Below are positions 32,317 through 43,989 of a stretch of 64,000 nucleotides of DNA, piece after piece (the stretch's first letter is position 1; each line of letters begins with the position of its first letter). Where the stretch lies: NCBI GenBank assembly GCA_037447655.1, contig JBBHKE010001653.1:1-64000 (forward strand), written 5' to 3'. This DNA is from Zygnema cylindricum. Taxonomy: Eukaryota; Streptophyta; Zygnematophyceae; Zygnematales; Zygnemataceae. The notes beneath the pieces are model-generated. The model had not been told where the DNA came from, searched no databases, and saw nothing but the letters and a program-made list of their open reading frames with translations. A program made the translations under genes and the position numbers.

Positions 32317-32518
32317 CACCGTGTATAGTGTTAATAAAAATTTCGCCACTTAAAACATCTTTTCTCCGTACACACATGTCGGATTGTTGATCTGACGGTT
32401 TCGATTGAATGGTAACACTCTCAGCTTCCGATTGGCGGTCTCAAATTGACCAATGTGTACGGATAAAAGATGTTTTAAGTGGCGAACAAACTATTAACAC
32501 TAATAGCGAAACACGGTG
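32317..32518. mobile_element. Long-TIR MITE, family M2 (M1-like ends)
   Basis: About 202 bp; starts CACCGTGTATAGTG and ends in the inverse of CACCGTGTTTCGC. The inverted repeats reach about 60 bp inwards (CGCCACTTAAAACATCTTTT in both arms), so the element is largely foldback. The outer ends resemble M1, but a flanking TA is not intact. Confidence 0.7.
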
Positions 32519-32793
32519 AGGTTTTCAATGGTTGGGCAATTGAAGACCGTCCAGATCAGAATCGTACGGCCAGATTCTGCCATATCGCTGAAAACGACCT
32601 TGAAATGACCGCATTGGGCCCTGATTGGCCAAGCCCTTGGCTTGTCTGTAAATCCCTCACTTAGACTTTGACAGTTTGAAAGCTTTCAAATACGACAAAT
32701 GACAAGTCAAATACGACAAACGACAATTCATATCCGGTACTCTGGGCGTTACAAGCGCTGTAGAATGTACCTGATGCTCAACTTGCCAAACTA

Positions 32794-32993
32794 CACCACG
32801 AATCGTTATTAGCGTTGAGAAATTATTAGTGTAAAGAAAAAATTAGCGTCATTCATTCTAAATTAGTGACAGTAGACGTGGCAGATTATGGTCCACTTCC
32901 TCAAATAGTATAGTTTATTATATTTAATATGTTAATGTCAAAATTTTGGGGCGCCGATATAGAGTTCATAACGCTAATAACGATTCGCGGTGT
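32794..32993 (+). mobile_element. M1 MITE, third copy
   Basis: 200 bp, CACCACGAATCG...CGATTCGCGGTG, TA on both sides (32792-32793, 32994-32995). Near-identical in layout to 32041-32238. Between them, 32519-32791, nothing is recognised. Confidence 0.9.
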
Positions 32994-33103
32994 AGTCTCT
33001 ACTTGTCGTACATTCCGTACAAAAAGACAAGTAGTCTGCTGATTTTATTCAGTTTAAGAACGAATAAGACAAACTGACCTGCCAAAGTTCTGCTATTAGA
33101 ATC

Positions 33104-33776
33104 TGATAGGAATAAGAGTCAATCGGAATGCGCTCACAAATACTTAAATGTCTCAATGCGGAAGCGATATTAAAATGAACTCAAACATTACAACACATCA
33201 AAAGCGCATAATCCAAGATAGAGAGAAATTAAATACTCAATAACATAAACTCATATTAACTCAATCCTTAAACATTACACTTCTCTTAATTCATTCCTCC
33301 TTAATTGACTCTTGATTGATTCCTAATTGTATACAATCTAACTCACACAATGGCTTTATAACTTAGCCGTAGAAACAATCTAGAACACTAACTCTAGAAG
33401 TGTCTAAATGTACTTCGACGCAAATATGGTGCAACGCAAAGTGAAACTACTAGAAACGAAACCGACAAAGTCTTGTACGACAAACTTAACTGACGCGAAA
33501 CGAAACTACTAGATGTACAACACGCGAAACGAAACTTCTCGACCTACGTTACAAGAACTTAAACGAAACAAAAAGAAATCAAATCAAATCAAATCGCATA
33601 CACGCGAAAGGTACACGCACGAAATACAAAACCAAACTAAACGAAATCCGCGAAGTGACGTACGGAGGACTATATCAAACTAAGTGAAACATAACCGACG
33701 CGCGACCAAATCCGATCCACACTAACTACGAACCAACATTTAGTAAACGTAGATTCCAACATTGTAAATCTTAACA
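33104..33776 (-). repeat. Copia-6 3' LTR
   Basis: 673 bp, minus-strand start TGTTAAGATT, preceded by the purine run GAGAGGGGGAT. Confidence 0.85.
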
Positions 33777-33787
33777 ATCCCCCTCTC

Positions 33788-35994
33788 AATGTTGAATGTA
33801 TACTAAATCTTAACCAAACTCAAAACAATCCTAACTTAGGCCTTCCTCTCACAAAGATATCATACATAGCAACTTTAGTTAACATGTCAGCTGCTTCTTC
33901 ACCTGTTGGTACAAAAATGAACTAAATCTCACCAGCATTTACTAAATCTCTAAAAAATTGCCATTGAATCCTAATGTGCTTAGTCCTCTTATGAAACACT
34001 GGATTCTTAGCCAATGCAATACTAGACATACTATGTGAAAACAACTTTATACACTTAATAATAATTCCCAATTCACTTAACATTTCTCTTAACCAAATTG
34101 AAGCTTTCGCAGCATGGCAAGCTGCCTTATATTCGGCCTACGTCGAACTCAATGCTACCGTAGGTTGAAGTCGTGAACTCCATGAAATCGCACCTCCATA
34201 TAATACGAAAGCATAACCAAATGTCGACTCTCCTGTGTCGAAGTGTCCACCCCAATCGGAATCGCAATATCCAAAACAATCTAACTCTGAATCTGCCTTA
34301 TAAACTAAACCATAACTTAAGGTTCCAACCAAATAACTAAAAATCCTTTTAACACTCTCCCAATGACACTTTTTAGGTGCTTGACATTTCTTACTCATAA
34401 TACTAACAGCACCTGAAATATCTCGTCTAGTTCGAACACTAAGATACATCAAATAACCAATTGCTTCTCTATAACGTAAATCAATTGTTGGCTCACTTTC
34501 TGCTTTACTCAACTCAACTCTAGGATCTAAAGGTGTACCTAAAGGCTTAGCATTCAAAGTAGATAACTTAGCTAAGACTTCCCTACAATATTTTTCCTGA
34601 CTAAGTTTCAAAGAACAAAATTCATCTCTTATCACCTCAATACCAAGAATGTACCAAGCATCTCCTAAATCTGTAACTTTGAAGAATATACTAAGAAAAC
34701 ATTTCAATTCCTGAATCCTTTCAAGACTATCTGAAATCACAATAAAATCATCAACATACACACTTTAAATAATTTGATCAACTCCTTTCACATAAACACC
34801 TAAATCTGAAAATGTACGAACAAAGCCAAAATCCAAAAGTACCTTATGAAGACGAGTATTTCAAGTCCTTCGTGCTTGCTTAAGTCCATAGAGAGACTTA
34901 TTCAATTTCCACACATGTCCAGGTTTGCCCAAAACTCTTTCGGGAATCTTCTTATAATTTTCTTCTTCCGATTCTCCATTTAGAAAAGCAGTTTCCACAT
35001 CCATTTGGTGGATATGCTTTCTCTTAGCAGCAGCAATGGCAAAAATCATCCTTTAACTATCAAACTTAACCATAGGTGCGTATGTTTCTGTAAAATCTAT
35101 ACCTTCTTTTTGCTGAAAACCTTTACCAACTAATCTTGCCTTATATTAAATAATTTCACCCGATGCACTCTTCTTAGTTTTAAATACCAATTTACAATCA
35201 ATAGCCTTTTTTCCCTCTGGTAAAACTACTTATTCGAATGTTTCATTATCAATAATAGACTTAAGTTCTTTCTCAAAAGTTGCAATCCACTTTTCATTCC
35301 AATCACTTGATGCAACAACTTCTAAATAAGACTTAGGATCCCCATTCAGAGGATCACTCAGTTATTGCTGTAAAAGAAACTCATTTAACCTAACATATGA
35401 AGTAAAATTAATCGACTTATCCTTAGCATTCATATGAAGAGTTAATCTCTTAAGAGCTTTTCCTTTATTTGCTCGATTACTTCTCTTAACAACAACTTTT
35501 TCTTCAACAACATCATCTCTCTCTTCCTTCTCACTTACAGATGGCTAACTACATTCACTTCTTTGTTTGCTAAAGGATCTTTCACTAGATTTGGAACTTT
35601 GACTTCTATCCTCACTTTTCAAGCTATCAGAATCAGATTGGGAAGATTCAATTCTCTTTCCAACTTTAATAGATTTCTTCTTTGTCAATGGAATATCTTC
35701 ATCCTCCTCTTCGTCACTCTCGTCATCATTTTTGAACTCCTCCAAATTGCTCTCTTCTTCAAAATCCAAACTTTCTTCCTTATCCTTTGTAAACTCCATT
35801 GCTTTTGCCAAATTTTTGTGAAACTCTACATTCCTTGATTTGACAACTGTTCGGGTAGCGGGATTGAAAATCCTGTATTGACTTGAATTTTGACTATACC
35901 CAACAAAGATCCCCGTCAAAAATCTGGGGCTGAATTTTCCCGCTCGATATCTTTTCTCAATGTAGACAGTGGTTCGGCATCCCCAAATCCTCAA
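33788..35994 (-). pseudogene. Copia-6 integrase C-terminus, RT and RNase H
   Basis: Reading leftwards: integrase C-terminal GYSQNSSQYRIFNP, a long acidic/Ser-rich linker (35545-35994), the reverse transcriptase with QMDVETAFLNGE, and an intact YVDD box at 34747-34758. RNase H follows (YCDSDWGGHFDTGESTFGYA; SSTxAEYKAACHA; RTKHIRIQWQFF). Stops include one at a Glu position at about 34138, others near 35047 and 34860, and one near 35210. The tail (MYDIFVRGRPKLGLF) closely matches the fragment at 46630-47228, so both belong to one family. Confidence 0.85.
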
Positions 35995-36021
35995 ATGTCG
36001 AACAGATGGAATCTTGCCACT

Positions 36022-37434
36022 TCACAATTCTTCAAGTGTCTTATCTCCAGAAACTGAAGTTAGTCTTCTGTTACAAATGTAATTTGCTGTAAGAACAGCT
36101 TCTCCCCAAAACCTCACACTATGTTTAGTGCTATGCAACATAGCTCTAACCATCTCTTGAAGTGTCCTATTCTTCCTCTCTGCAACTCCATTAGACTCAG
36201 GTGAATAGGCAGCCGTAAATTGCTGCTTTATCCCTCTTTTCTGACAAAAACTTTTAAAAGCAACAAATTCTCCTCCATTATCTGATCTTACTGCTTTTAA
36301 CTTTCTATCCATTTCCCTCTCAGCCATTACAACAAATTCCCGAAACTTAAGTAACGCTTCTGACTTATGTTTCAACAAATATACCCAACTCTTTCGACTA
36401 TAATCATCCACAATTACAAAGATATATTTATGTCCTCCTAGACTTAATGGTTTGACGTCTCCACATAAGTCTACATGAACAAGCTCAAGAGGAGCACTAG
36501 CTCTATACTTCACATCTTTTACCGGATGAGGTTTTCTAATTTGTTTCCCTTTGCTACAACCATTACAACCTTGAACTTTCTCTCCGGAAACACACTCTAA
36601 TCCTCTTACTGCTCCACTTTTCATCATATTCTTTATATTAGACTCTGAAGTATGACAAAGTCTATGATGCCATAAACTTAGATCTCCTCTTTCAGAACTT
36701 ACAACATTAACTGAAATTACTGATTTCTGATTCTCCTGTGGTCTAATCCATTTTAACTTACTTTGCATACAATCGGTTACATAACCTTCTCCAAATTGAT
36801 TTCCTTCTCTATCTTGGAAAACTATTCTTCCATTTTCAAACGAGATTACTCTACCACCATTCCTTTGTATCTGTGGAACACTAACAAGGTTTACAACTCC
36901 ATCAGGAAAATACAAAGTATTGTTCAAATTCACTTTTCTTACAACAACATGACCATTCATATTCTTAACAGGTAAATCTAATCTGACAGTTCCCACTGTA
37001 TCTATTGGAACAACATGTCCACTAGCAACCGTAATAGTCTTAGGAACTGTGAGCTTTCTCAAATCTGTAAACAAACTTAAATCACTGCAAACCTGATGAG
37101 TTACACCTGAATCAACTATCCAATCTTGATAATTTTGACTCCCACATGCTGAATTTGCAAAATTAACAACAACATTTCCATCTTCTTTCATCATCATAGA
37201 AAAATTTATAGACTTATCGCCTTGATCGTCATTAAAATCTGAATATTGGGTTTGATGTCCTCCTCCACGTGATTGTCCAAATCTTCCACGACCTCGTCCT
37301 CGTTGTCCACTTCGATTTCTTTCTGAGTAGTAAGATGATCCTCCTCCATTTTGTTGAAAACACTGAGCACTAGCATGTCCCCATTTTCGACAAATATTGC
37401 ATTGTTTTTCCCTATTTGGACAGTTAGTAGCCAA
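36022..37434 (-). CDS. Copia-6 zinc knuckle, protease and integrase ORF (470 codons open)
   Basis: Contains the second zinc knuckle (CNICRKWGHASAQC, residues ~12-25), a Gly/Arg-rich stretch, and the protease active site VDSGVTHQVC near residue 105 with the catalytic DSG kept. The integrase zinc region is near 254 (HHRLCHTSESN ... CNGCSKGKQ). The catalytic core has VHVDLCGD near 317, VRSDNGGEF near 393 and NGVAERKNRTL near 430, so all three acidic residues are present. It ends at a TGA that stands at a Trp position (36019-36021). The first zinc knuckle (CYKCNKEGHLATNC) lies just upstream in the same frame. This is the best-preserved integrase in the window. The true protein start would be the gag ATG upstream; the ATG at 37434 is internal. 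Confidence 0.85.
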   Translation of the reverse strand: MATNCPNREKQCNICRKWGHASAQCFQQNGGGSSYYSERNRSGQRGRGRGRFGQSRGGGHQTQYSDFNDDQGDKSINFSMMMKEDGNVVVNFANSACGSQNYQDWIVDSGVTHQVCSDLSLFTDLRKLTVPKTITVASGHVVPIDTVGTVRLDLPVKNMNGHVVVRKVNLNNTLYFPDGVVNLVSVPQIQRNGGRVISFENGRIVFQDREGNQFGEGYVTDCMQSKLKWIRPQENQKSVISVNVVSSERGDLSLWHHRLCHTSESNIKNMMKSGAVRGLECVSGEKVQGCNGCSKGKQIRKPHPVKDVKYRASAPLELVHVDLCGDVKPLSLGGHKYIFVIVDDYSRKSWVYLLKHKSEALLKFREFVVMAEREMDRKLKAVRSDNGGEFVAFKSFCQKRGIKQQFTAAYSPESNGVAERKNRTLQEMVRAMLHSTKHSVRFWGEAVLTANYICNRRLTSVSGDKTLEEL

Positions 37435-38443
37435 ATGTCCTTCCTTATTACACTTATAACAAATAACATGACTTACATCACCTTGATCCCTATAACGTCT
37501 TCCAAATCTTGAATACCGAAAGTTGTTTCTACCCCCTCTTGATCAAAATCTTCCTCTACCTCCACAACCACGTACAGAGTATACCTCAGACGTGTTAGTA
37601 AGGTTTACATTGCCATTTCCAAATCTTCTACCATCTTTCGCTTTACTCTTTTCTGCACCTTTTAGAAGGTTAATAGCAAAATCAAAAGTGGGTTTCTCTG
37701 TAGATTTATGACTTCAACAGTGACATCAAACTTAGATGGTAATCTATTTAGAAAAACAAATATTTTTTCATCTTCAGGAGGAAAATTTCGTGCGCTATTC
37801 AACTGCTCTATCAAAATATAAACTAAATGAAGTCCTGAAATACATAATTAGATTTAGTGGCGAATCCTTTCTCATACAAATTTTGTAGATGAGTCCAACA
37901 AGCATGAGCCGTATCATGAGTTAACATATGCTCATGAACTGAACTAGTACTATTCTGAAGTAAGGCAGTCATAGCTGCCATATCTTTAGCATCCCACTTT
38001 TTCCTTCTTTTTGCATCTAATGGTCTTTTCTCTTCTCCTGTAAGTATTTTCCACAATTTCTTTGGAGTAAAGGTTCCTTGAATATATCTCTTCCATAAAA
38101 GATAATTATTTCCATTAAGCATGATAGTCTTAGAAAACACCTTATAATGTGACTCTTCATCTGAACCTGACTCATCATCATCATCATAAAAAGGTACTTG
38201 CAATTTGCCCTTTTTGACTTTCTTCTTTGAACTCTCATCATCTGAATTGCCACCAAAGGTTGGAGTTTTACCAAAAGATTGCCCTTCTCTTTTTGCCTTT
38301 AAAAATTCGTAAAGTTCCTCTATAGTCGCTGGATCAAACTGAATTGTGAGACTCTCTTTCGCCATTGATAGCCTCTCCAATTCTCCAACTCCAAAAGTGA
38401 CTTTAGTGTCTTCTCTCTTTGCGGAGTATTCCTCTACCATCAC
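37435..38443 (-). pseudogene. Copia-6 gag
   Basis: 206 codons open from an ATG at 38443, with an N-terminal ERLSMAKESLTIQFD stretch and the gag core WKRYIQGTFTPKKLWKIL, TALLQNSTSSVHEHMLTHD, NLYEKGFATKSNYVFQDF. A frameshift near 37823 and further breaks lead to the zinc-knuckle region. Related in layout to Copia-4 gag. Confidence 0.8.
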
Positions 38444-38486
38444 TTATAAACTCTTAGTCAATTCTTAACTCCAATCTAAATAAACA

Positions 38487-38500
38487 CTGCTCCGATACCT
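38487..38500 (-). other. Copia-6 primer-binding site
   Basis: Minus strand AGGTATCGGAGCAG, two bases inside the LTR end. One base off the TGGTATC(A/G)GAGC initiator tRNA-Met type. Confidence 0.7.
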
Positions 38501-38502
38501 AA

Positions 38503-39147
38503 TGATAGGAATAAGAGTCAATCGGAATGCGCTCACAATCACTCAAATATCTCAATGCGGAAGCGAAATTAAAATCAAAATAAACATCATAACACATTGA
38601 AAGCTCAGAATCCAAGATAAAGGCAAATAGAATACTCAATAAAATAAACTCATATTAACTCAATCCTTAAACATTACACTTCTCTTAACGTATTCCTCTT
38701 TAATTGACTCTTGATTGATTCCTAATTATTACATCTAACTCACACGATGACTTTTAATCTAACTCGTGGAAACAATCTAGAACACTAACTCTAGAGGTGT
38801 CTAAGTGTACTTAGACGTTAATGTGGTACAAAACAAAATGAAACTACTAGAAACCAAACTGACAAAGTCCTGTACTAGATGTATGTCTCGCGAAACGAAA
38901 CTTCTCGACGTACGGTACTAGAACTTAAACGAAACAAAAATAAATCAAATCTAATCTAATCAAATCATGTGCACGTGAAACGTACACGCACGAAATACTA
39001 AATCAAACGAAACATAACCGAATCCACAAAGTGACGCACGACGTTTTAAATCAAACAAAATGAAACCGACGCGCGACAAAATCTATACCACACTAACTAC
39101 GAACCAACATTACGTAAACCTAGATTCTAACATTGGAAATTTTATCA
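38503..39147 (-). repeat. Copia-6 5' LTR
   Basis: About 645 bp, aligned to 33104-33776. The outer end is degenerate where the satellite begins. Confidence 0.75.
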
Positions 39148-40145
39148 CTTCCCTCCCTCTCTCCCTCTCCTCTCACTCTCCCTTTCCCTCTCCCTCTCCC
39201 TCTCCCTCTCCCTCTCCCTCTCCCTCTCCCTCTCCCTCTCCCTCTCCCTCTCCCTCTCCCTCTCCCTCTCCCTCTCCCTCTCCCTCTCCCTCTCCCTCTC
39301 CCTCTCCCTCTCCCTCTACCTCTCCCACTCCCCCTTCCTCTCTCCCACTCTCACTCTCCCACTCTCACTCTCCCTCCCCTTCTACCTCTCCCTCTCCCTC
39401 TCCCTCTCCTCTCCCTCTCCCTCTCATTTTTCCTCTCCCTCTCCCACTCCCTCTTCCTCTCTCTCCCTCTCCCTCTCCCTCTCCCTCTCCCTCTCCCTCT
39501 CCCTCTCCCTCTCCCTCTCCCTCTCCCTCTCTTTTCCCTCTCTCTCACTCTCCCTCTCCTTCTCCCTTCCCTATCCCTCTCCCTCTCCCTCTCCCTCTCC
39601 CTCTCCCTCTCCCTCTCCCTCTCCCTCTCCCTCTACCTCTCCCACTCCCCCTTCCTCTCTCCCACTCTCACTCTCCCACTCTCACTCTCCCTCCCCTTCT
39701 ACCTCTCCCTCTCCCTCTCCCTCTCCTCTCCCTCTCCCTCTCATTTTTCCTCTCCCTCTCCCACTCCCTCTTCCTCTCTCTCCCTCTCCCTCTCCCTCTC
39801 CCTCTCCCTCTCCCTCTCCCTCTCCCTCTCCCTCTCCCTCTCTTTTCCCTCTCTCTCACTCTCCCTCTCCTTCTCCCTTCCCTATCCCTCTCCCTCTCCC
39901 TCTCCCTCTCCCTCTCCCTCTCCCTCTCCCTCCCCCTCTCTTTCTCCCTCTCCCAATCCTTTTCCCTCTCCTTTTCCCTTTCCCTCTCTCTCTCCCTCTC
40001 CCTCTCCCTCTCTTTTCCCTTTCCCTCTCCTTCTCTTTTTCCTTCCCTCTCCCTCTCCCATTCCATCTCCCTCACTCTCCTCCCTCTCCCTGCCCCTCTC
40101 CCCCCCCCTCTCCCTTCCCCTCTCCCTCTTCCTCTCCCTCTCCCC
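39148..40145. repeat. CCCTCT satellite with 317-bp higher-order repeat
   Basis: About 1 kb of CCCTCT (AGAGGG) hexamers. An irregular landmark block (CTACCTCTCCCACTCCCCC, then a CTCATTTTTCC stretch) recurs with a 317-bp offset (39318 and 39635), so the hexamer array was itself duplicated as a longer unit. The long Pro/Ser/Leu and Arg/Glu/Gly open frames here come from the hexamer and are not genes. Confidence 0.95.
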
Positions 40146-40309
40146 TCTTCTAATTCAAAACTGTCCATTCTAAATATTTTCCCAATGAAGCTCCCACAAG
40201 TTACCTCATCAACACTTAGTTTCTGATTATTTTACTTTTTGACTAATTTGCTTCAAGGCGTGTGTACCTGAAATATATATGTAATAATAGATTACCTTAA
40301 TATAAGTAT

Positions 40310-40400
40310 GGTTTATTAGCGTCATTGACTCTAATTTGGTTTGTTTTTTAAATAGTGTAGTGTTCCAATCAATATCAATAATGCTCAATTTTTGGTACAA
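40310..40400. repeat. Degraded M1 MITE interior
   Basis: ATTAGCGTCATTGACTCTAA and AATAGTGTAGTGTTCC match the M1 interior in order, without terminal repeats. 40146-40587 otherwise empty. Confidence 0.45.
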
Positions 40401-40587
40401 ATGTACATGAAAAGTGTCAAATAAAAGTGTCGAGACTAGAGAGTAAGTGGCGTTGACATGGGATCTTTGAGAATTGATTGTGCTTATAAAGATAGGGGAA
40501 ATCACTCGAACTTGTTCTCACATGTTGAAGCGTTGACTATGTGAACATAGGTTGGAAGGGATAGCGTATGGGAATGTCTTATACTAA

Positions 40588-41334
40588 GGGTCAAGTTCCA
40601 TCAGTTGAAAAGGTGGGGTAAATTTCAGAAATACGCGATTATCCGTACCAAACCGTACCGCTTATTTTGTTTTTATATGCGAAACAACATTACCTAGAAT
40701 CTTGCAAATACTCTCCAAAGGTCTCGGAGGTAATACTCACCGTCGGATATTCATCTCCGAGACGTTCGCTTCATTTTTTTTTGTAACTACCAACGTACCG
40801 TACTTGAAGGAGGTGAATTGGCAGATACGAAAAAAAAAATTAGTGACACGCTGGATGAATAAGCTCCTTGTCATGATGGAAAACCAACGAAAATTGACGA
40901 TATTTGCACATGGTATTAACTTTTCAAAATGCAACTGAACATAAAAAAAAGTAATCCCAAACGGTCCTTCGTTGCGCTATTTATGGCAATGCTCTTTCGT
41001 CACACTTTCCAGCAAAGGATTTTCGTCGTGTTCGACAAACAAGAACCCTAAAAAATGAGCTGGCGTAAAAGATTGGCGTTTGCAAAATGTGCAAAAGGTT
41101 TTGTTGTATTATGACTTGGTTACGCAAGTATATGGTACGCAAGTGAAGATTTGAAGTGAAATTTGTCGGTGTGAAGATTTCTAAAAGATTTTAAATATCC
41201 GGTCAAAACCAACATGGTGCCTCTCAATGTATAACACGTGGTTTACAGACTCTTCGTGATGGAACATCGACTCCATCAACCGGGCTCGTAAAGTTGGCCG
41301 TACGATTACGGAAACGACTGATGGAACTTGACCC
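40588..41334. mobile_element. PIF/Harbinger-like element H2
   Basis: 747 bp with perfect 18-bp ends GGGTCAAGTTCCATCAGT / inverse, flanked by TAA on both sides (40585-40587 and 41335-41337). It codes for no transposase I recognise. Confidence 0.85.
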
Positions 41335-43044
41335 TAAGTGTTAAATGTATATAGTGAATGTTTTGTTGGCGTGACGTCAAGAAACACAATATAGCAGTAA
41401 TAACACTTTTTGTTTATTTACAGTAATAATTTCTCAACACTATAAGCGATTCACGATGTTATGTACAATTTTGTAGTTAATCATCGCACTAGAATATATC
41501 ATCCACGTGGAGCAATTTTACACGCTGTGTTTTGGCCAATGGATCATTTCCTTCGCGAATGAGGACCCAAAATTGATCGAACGGTCATTGCTTCCAAGCG
41601 GACTGCTGAATAATGTTGCCAGGATCTTTTGTAATGATAAGTTAATGGTATAGAATGGTACAAAAAGTACGAAAATCTGTAAACAACCTCACCTTTCCCC
41701 TGGTGGACACTCACCGTGATTGTGTGTAATTCGCCAAGTAAAATTATGACGGAAGCTAATGTCATTGAGTGGCCATTATTTTATAAACGTACGGAAATGA
41801 CGCTTTCTGTCAATCATGTTGCCTTGGCTGTATGTAGAGTAATGTAGTGTAACGTTTATTACTAGAATGTTAGTTTATTTGATCCAAGTAATGTGGAAAG
41901 ATCGCGACACCAAAAAGTCCAAAACGTAGGGTACTTTCGCATGTGCTTTAGTTATAGTTATTTTTTGTCGTTTTCCTCCATAACTTAAAAAAAAACGATA
42001 AAATCAACAGTCGTACCAAAAATTTGAAATTAACCCTGTACAAGTTGTGTTACCTTGAACCTTTATGTGTACTGCAATTTGTTGTCTAGCGCGAAGCAGT
42101 TTGTCGTTTGGCGTATCCAACCCACTTTCGCGTCTTTTTATATCATGTTCAAACTTTATATAAAATCACCTCGGGGGTCTATTTTAAATAAATTTCCAGG
42201 AGGCAAACAAATACGCAGATGTTGTCGCACGTTACTTAAGTGCTTTTACAATATTTGAGCAAAGAGTACCAAAAAAAATCCCAATTGCACATTTCCAGCT
42301 TGTGCGTTCTGTTTTCCGTGCGCTGATTTCCGTACAGGAACCGTAGAAGGGTCTTGAACAACGGACGCCATTTTGCAAAAGCGAAATTCGTGAAGGTGCA
42401 TCTTTCCTTCTCTCCCATACCCTTTCTCAACTTCTTTTTACGTAAGCCCTCTTTCTGAAACACACATATCTTCACACATACGGCGTAGAAAAACATTGGG
42501 CACCTGTCAGCAAGTGGGAAGACGAAAACCAAAATCGCATTTATGTGCGGCAGCGAAAGGTATTTTATGGCTTCTTCATAATAAATAGCAAATTTCATAT
42601 TCTTAATTTTTGTAGGTTCTATATTTTTTCCATCTTTCTGTTTAATTTACTTAGATCCAATTCCGTCATCTCCTCTCTATCCCATCTATTTAGTATGTCC
42701 AGTCGCTAGTCACCCTTCGTACTCCTCTCCTTTTTCTCCTCTCTCGTGTCATTTTTAAACACTTTTTGAGTTTTTCTGTCGTTATTCTAACCATTGTGGA
42801 TTACTTGGTTTCCTCGTTTTGCATGGGTGATAAACATGCAAAAATAAAAAAACAAAATTTTAAGAAGAAAAACAATTGTTAATATATAAGAGTTATTTTT
42901 GTTTTTCGTCTCTATGTTAGCCGTCGACGATTGTTCACGTTCTTTATTTTGGAGACACAAAAGCATCTGTGTAATGGTAAGTCGGCCGTTAGAGTATAAT
43001 TTTTTTGACATGTATAATTTTATTCACATTGTGTACAATTGCCA
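41335..43044. other. Intergenic, with one M1 MITE end
   Basis: 41418-41459 matches the inner and terminal part of an M1 end (AATAATTTCTCAACACTATAAGCGATTCACGATG) in degraded form. The rest is AT-rich with short open frames and nothing recognised. Confidence 0.45.
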
Positions 43045-43603
43045 CACTGCAAACCGTTATTAGTGTCAAAATTTAAATAGTGTTGAAGAAAAGTTATTGT
43101 ACTTGATGCTAATTAAGAATTTGACATTTTTCAAAATTAATGTGTATTCTAATTTCGGCGTTAATGCTAATGTGGGAACAGCAAAAATGGAATATTCGTC
43201 GTACGATTATATACATGAATATATATATATATATATGTATATATATATTTGTACAAAATATTAAAAATCGTACGCCGGCGCAAATTTAAAATATCCGTAC
43301 ATGCCATACTAAATTACGTGTCAAACTAATCCCATTTTTCTGAGCGTACGTTCCTATGCGTGCCCTTCTGATTTAATTCATTTTTTTTTAATTTTCACTT
43401 GAAAAGGTACATTTATGTACGGTCTGACATCGACCGTACACCACACTATTTAGATTTTATGTACTTTCGCGCTATACGCTATTTTGTACGGTACCTTAAT
43501 TAATGTCAAGGAAAAATTAAAATCGTGTATCCTATTTGAAAAAACCAATCAAAATTTTAAGAACCCAAATTAGAGTTATTGACAATAATAACGATTCATG
43601 GTG
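43045..43603. mobile_element. Large M1-ended element, 559 bp
   Basis: Left end CACTGCAAACCGTTATTAG, right end AATAACGATTCATGGTG then TA. Interior contains an AT microsatellite (43215-43250) and a block (43330-43560) also found at 48710-48960 and, more degraded, 61140-61330. Confidence 0.6.
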
Positions 43604-43860
43604 TAGTAGTTTGGTTTTCAAGTTTGTTTTTTTTTTTTGAGGGGTTTCAGGCTTTTAAGCTTAAGGTTTTAACGTCTTCATGGCAAGTTTATAAGTCATT
43701 TTCCTTTTTTAAGGTGTTGAGGGTTTTCAAAGTTTTCCATATCTTGTGTGATTTTTAATATTTCTTTGTTTTGTAGTAGCTTTTTGGCGTTTATCATTCA
43801 AAACATGCTAATATAACATGTGTATTTTTGCATATATATGTGTGTGTATATATAATATGT
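43240..43860. repeat. 620-bp duplicated block, copy 1
   Basis: Aligns base for base with 48630-49240. The block runs past the right end of the 43045-43603 element into its flank, so it was copied as a genomic segment rather than by that element moving. Confidence 0.8.
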
Positions 43861-43884
43861 TTGCTAACCGCATGCCTGTCTGCA

Positions 43885-43887
<3 letters not shown>

Positions 43888-43921
<34 letters not shown>
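43888..43921. repeat. (TA)n microsatellite
   Basis: About 17 TA dinucleotides. Confidence 0.9.
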
Positions 43922-43923
<2 letters not shown>

Positions 43924-43989
43924 CATTTTTTTCGTACAAATACATATTAACGAGCCCTATAAGCCGGAGTCGGCTATTCACTACACAAT

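Larger units (their letters stand above)
33104..39147 (-). mobile_element. Copia-6: near-complete minus-strand copia element
   Basis: LTRs at 33104-33776 and about 38503-39147, both starting (plus strand) TGATAGGAATAAG. Primer site at 38487-38500, polypurine tract at 33777-33787. The right LTR's outer end is worn (TTATCA for TTAACA) and abuts the CCCTCT satellite. No target duplication is visible. Pol is well preserved with a handful of stops. Confidence 0.9.

Noticed and set aside
39148-40145. Interstitial telomere
   Set aside because: The unit is CCCTCT, not CCCTAAA or CCCTAA.
39060-40226. Open frames of 388, 346 and 166 codons
   Set aside because: They are translations of the CCCTCT satellite (Pro/Ser/Leu or Arg/Glu/Gly), without stops only because the hexamer has none.
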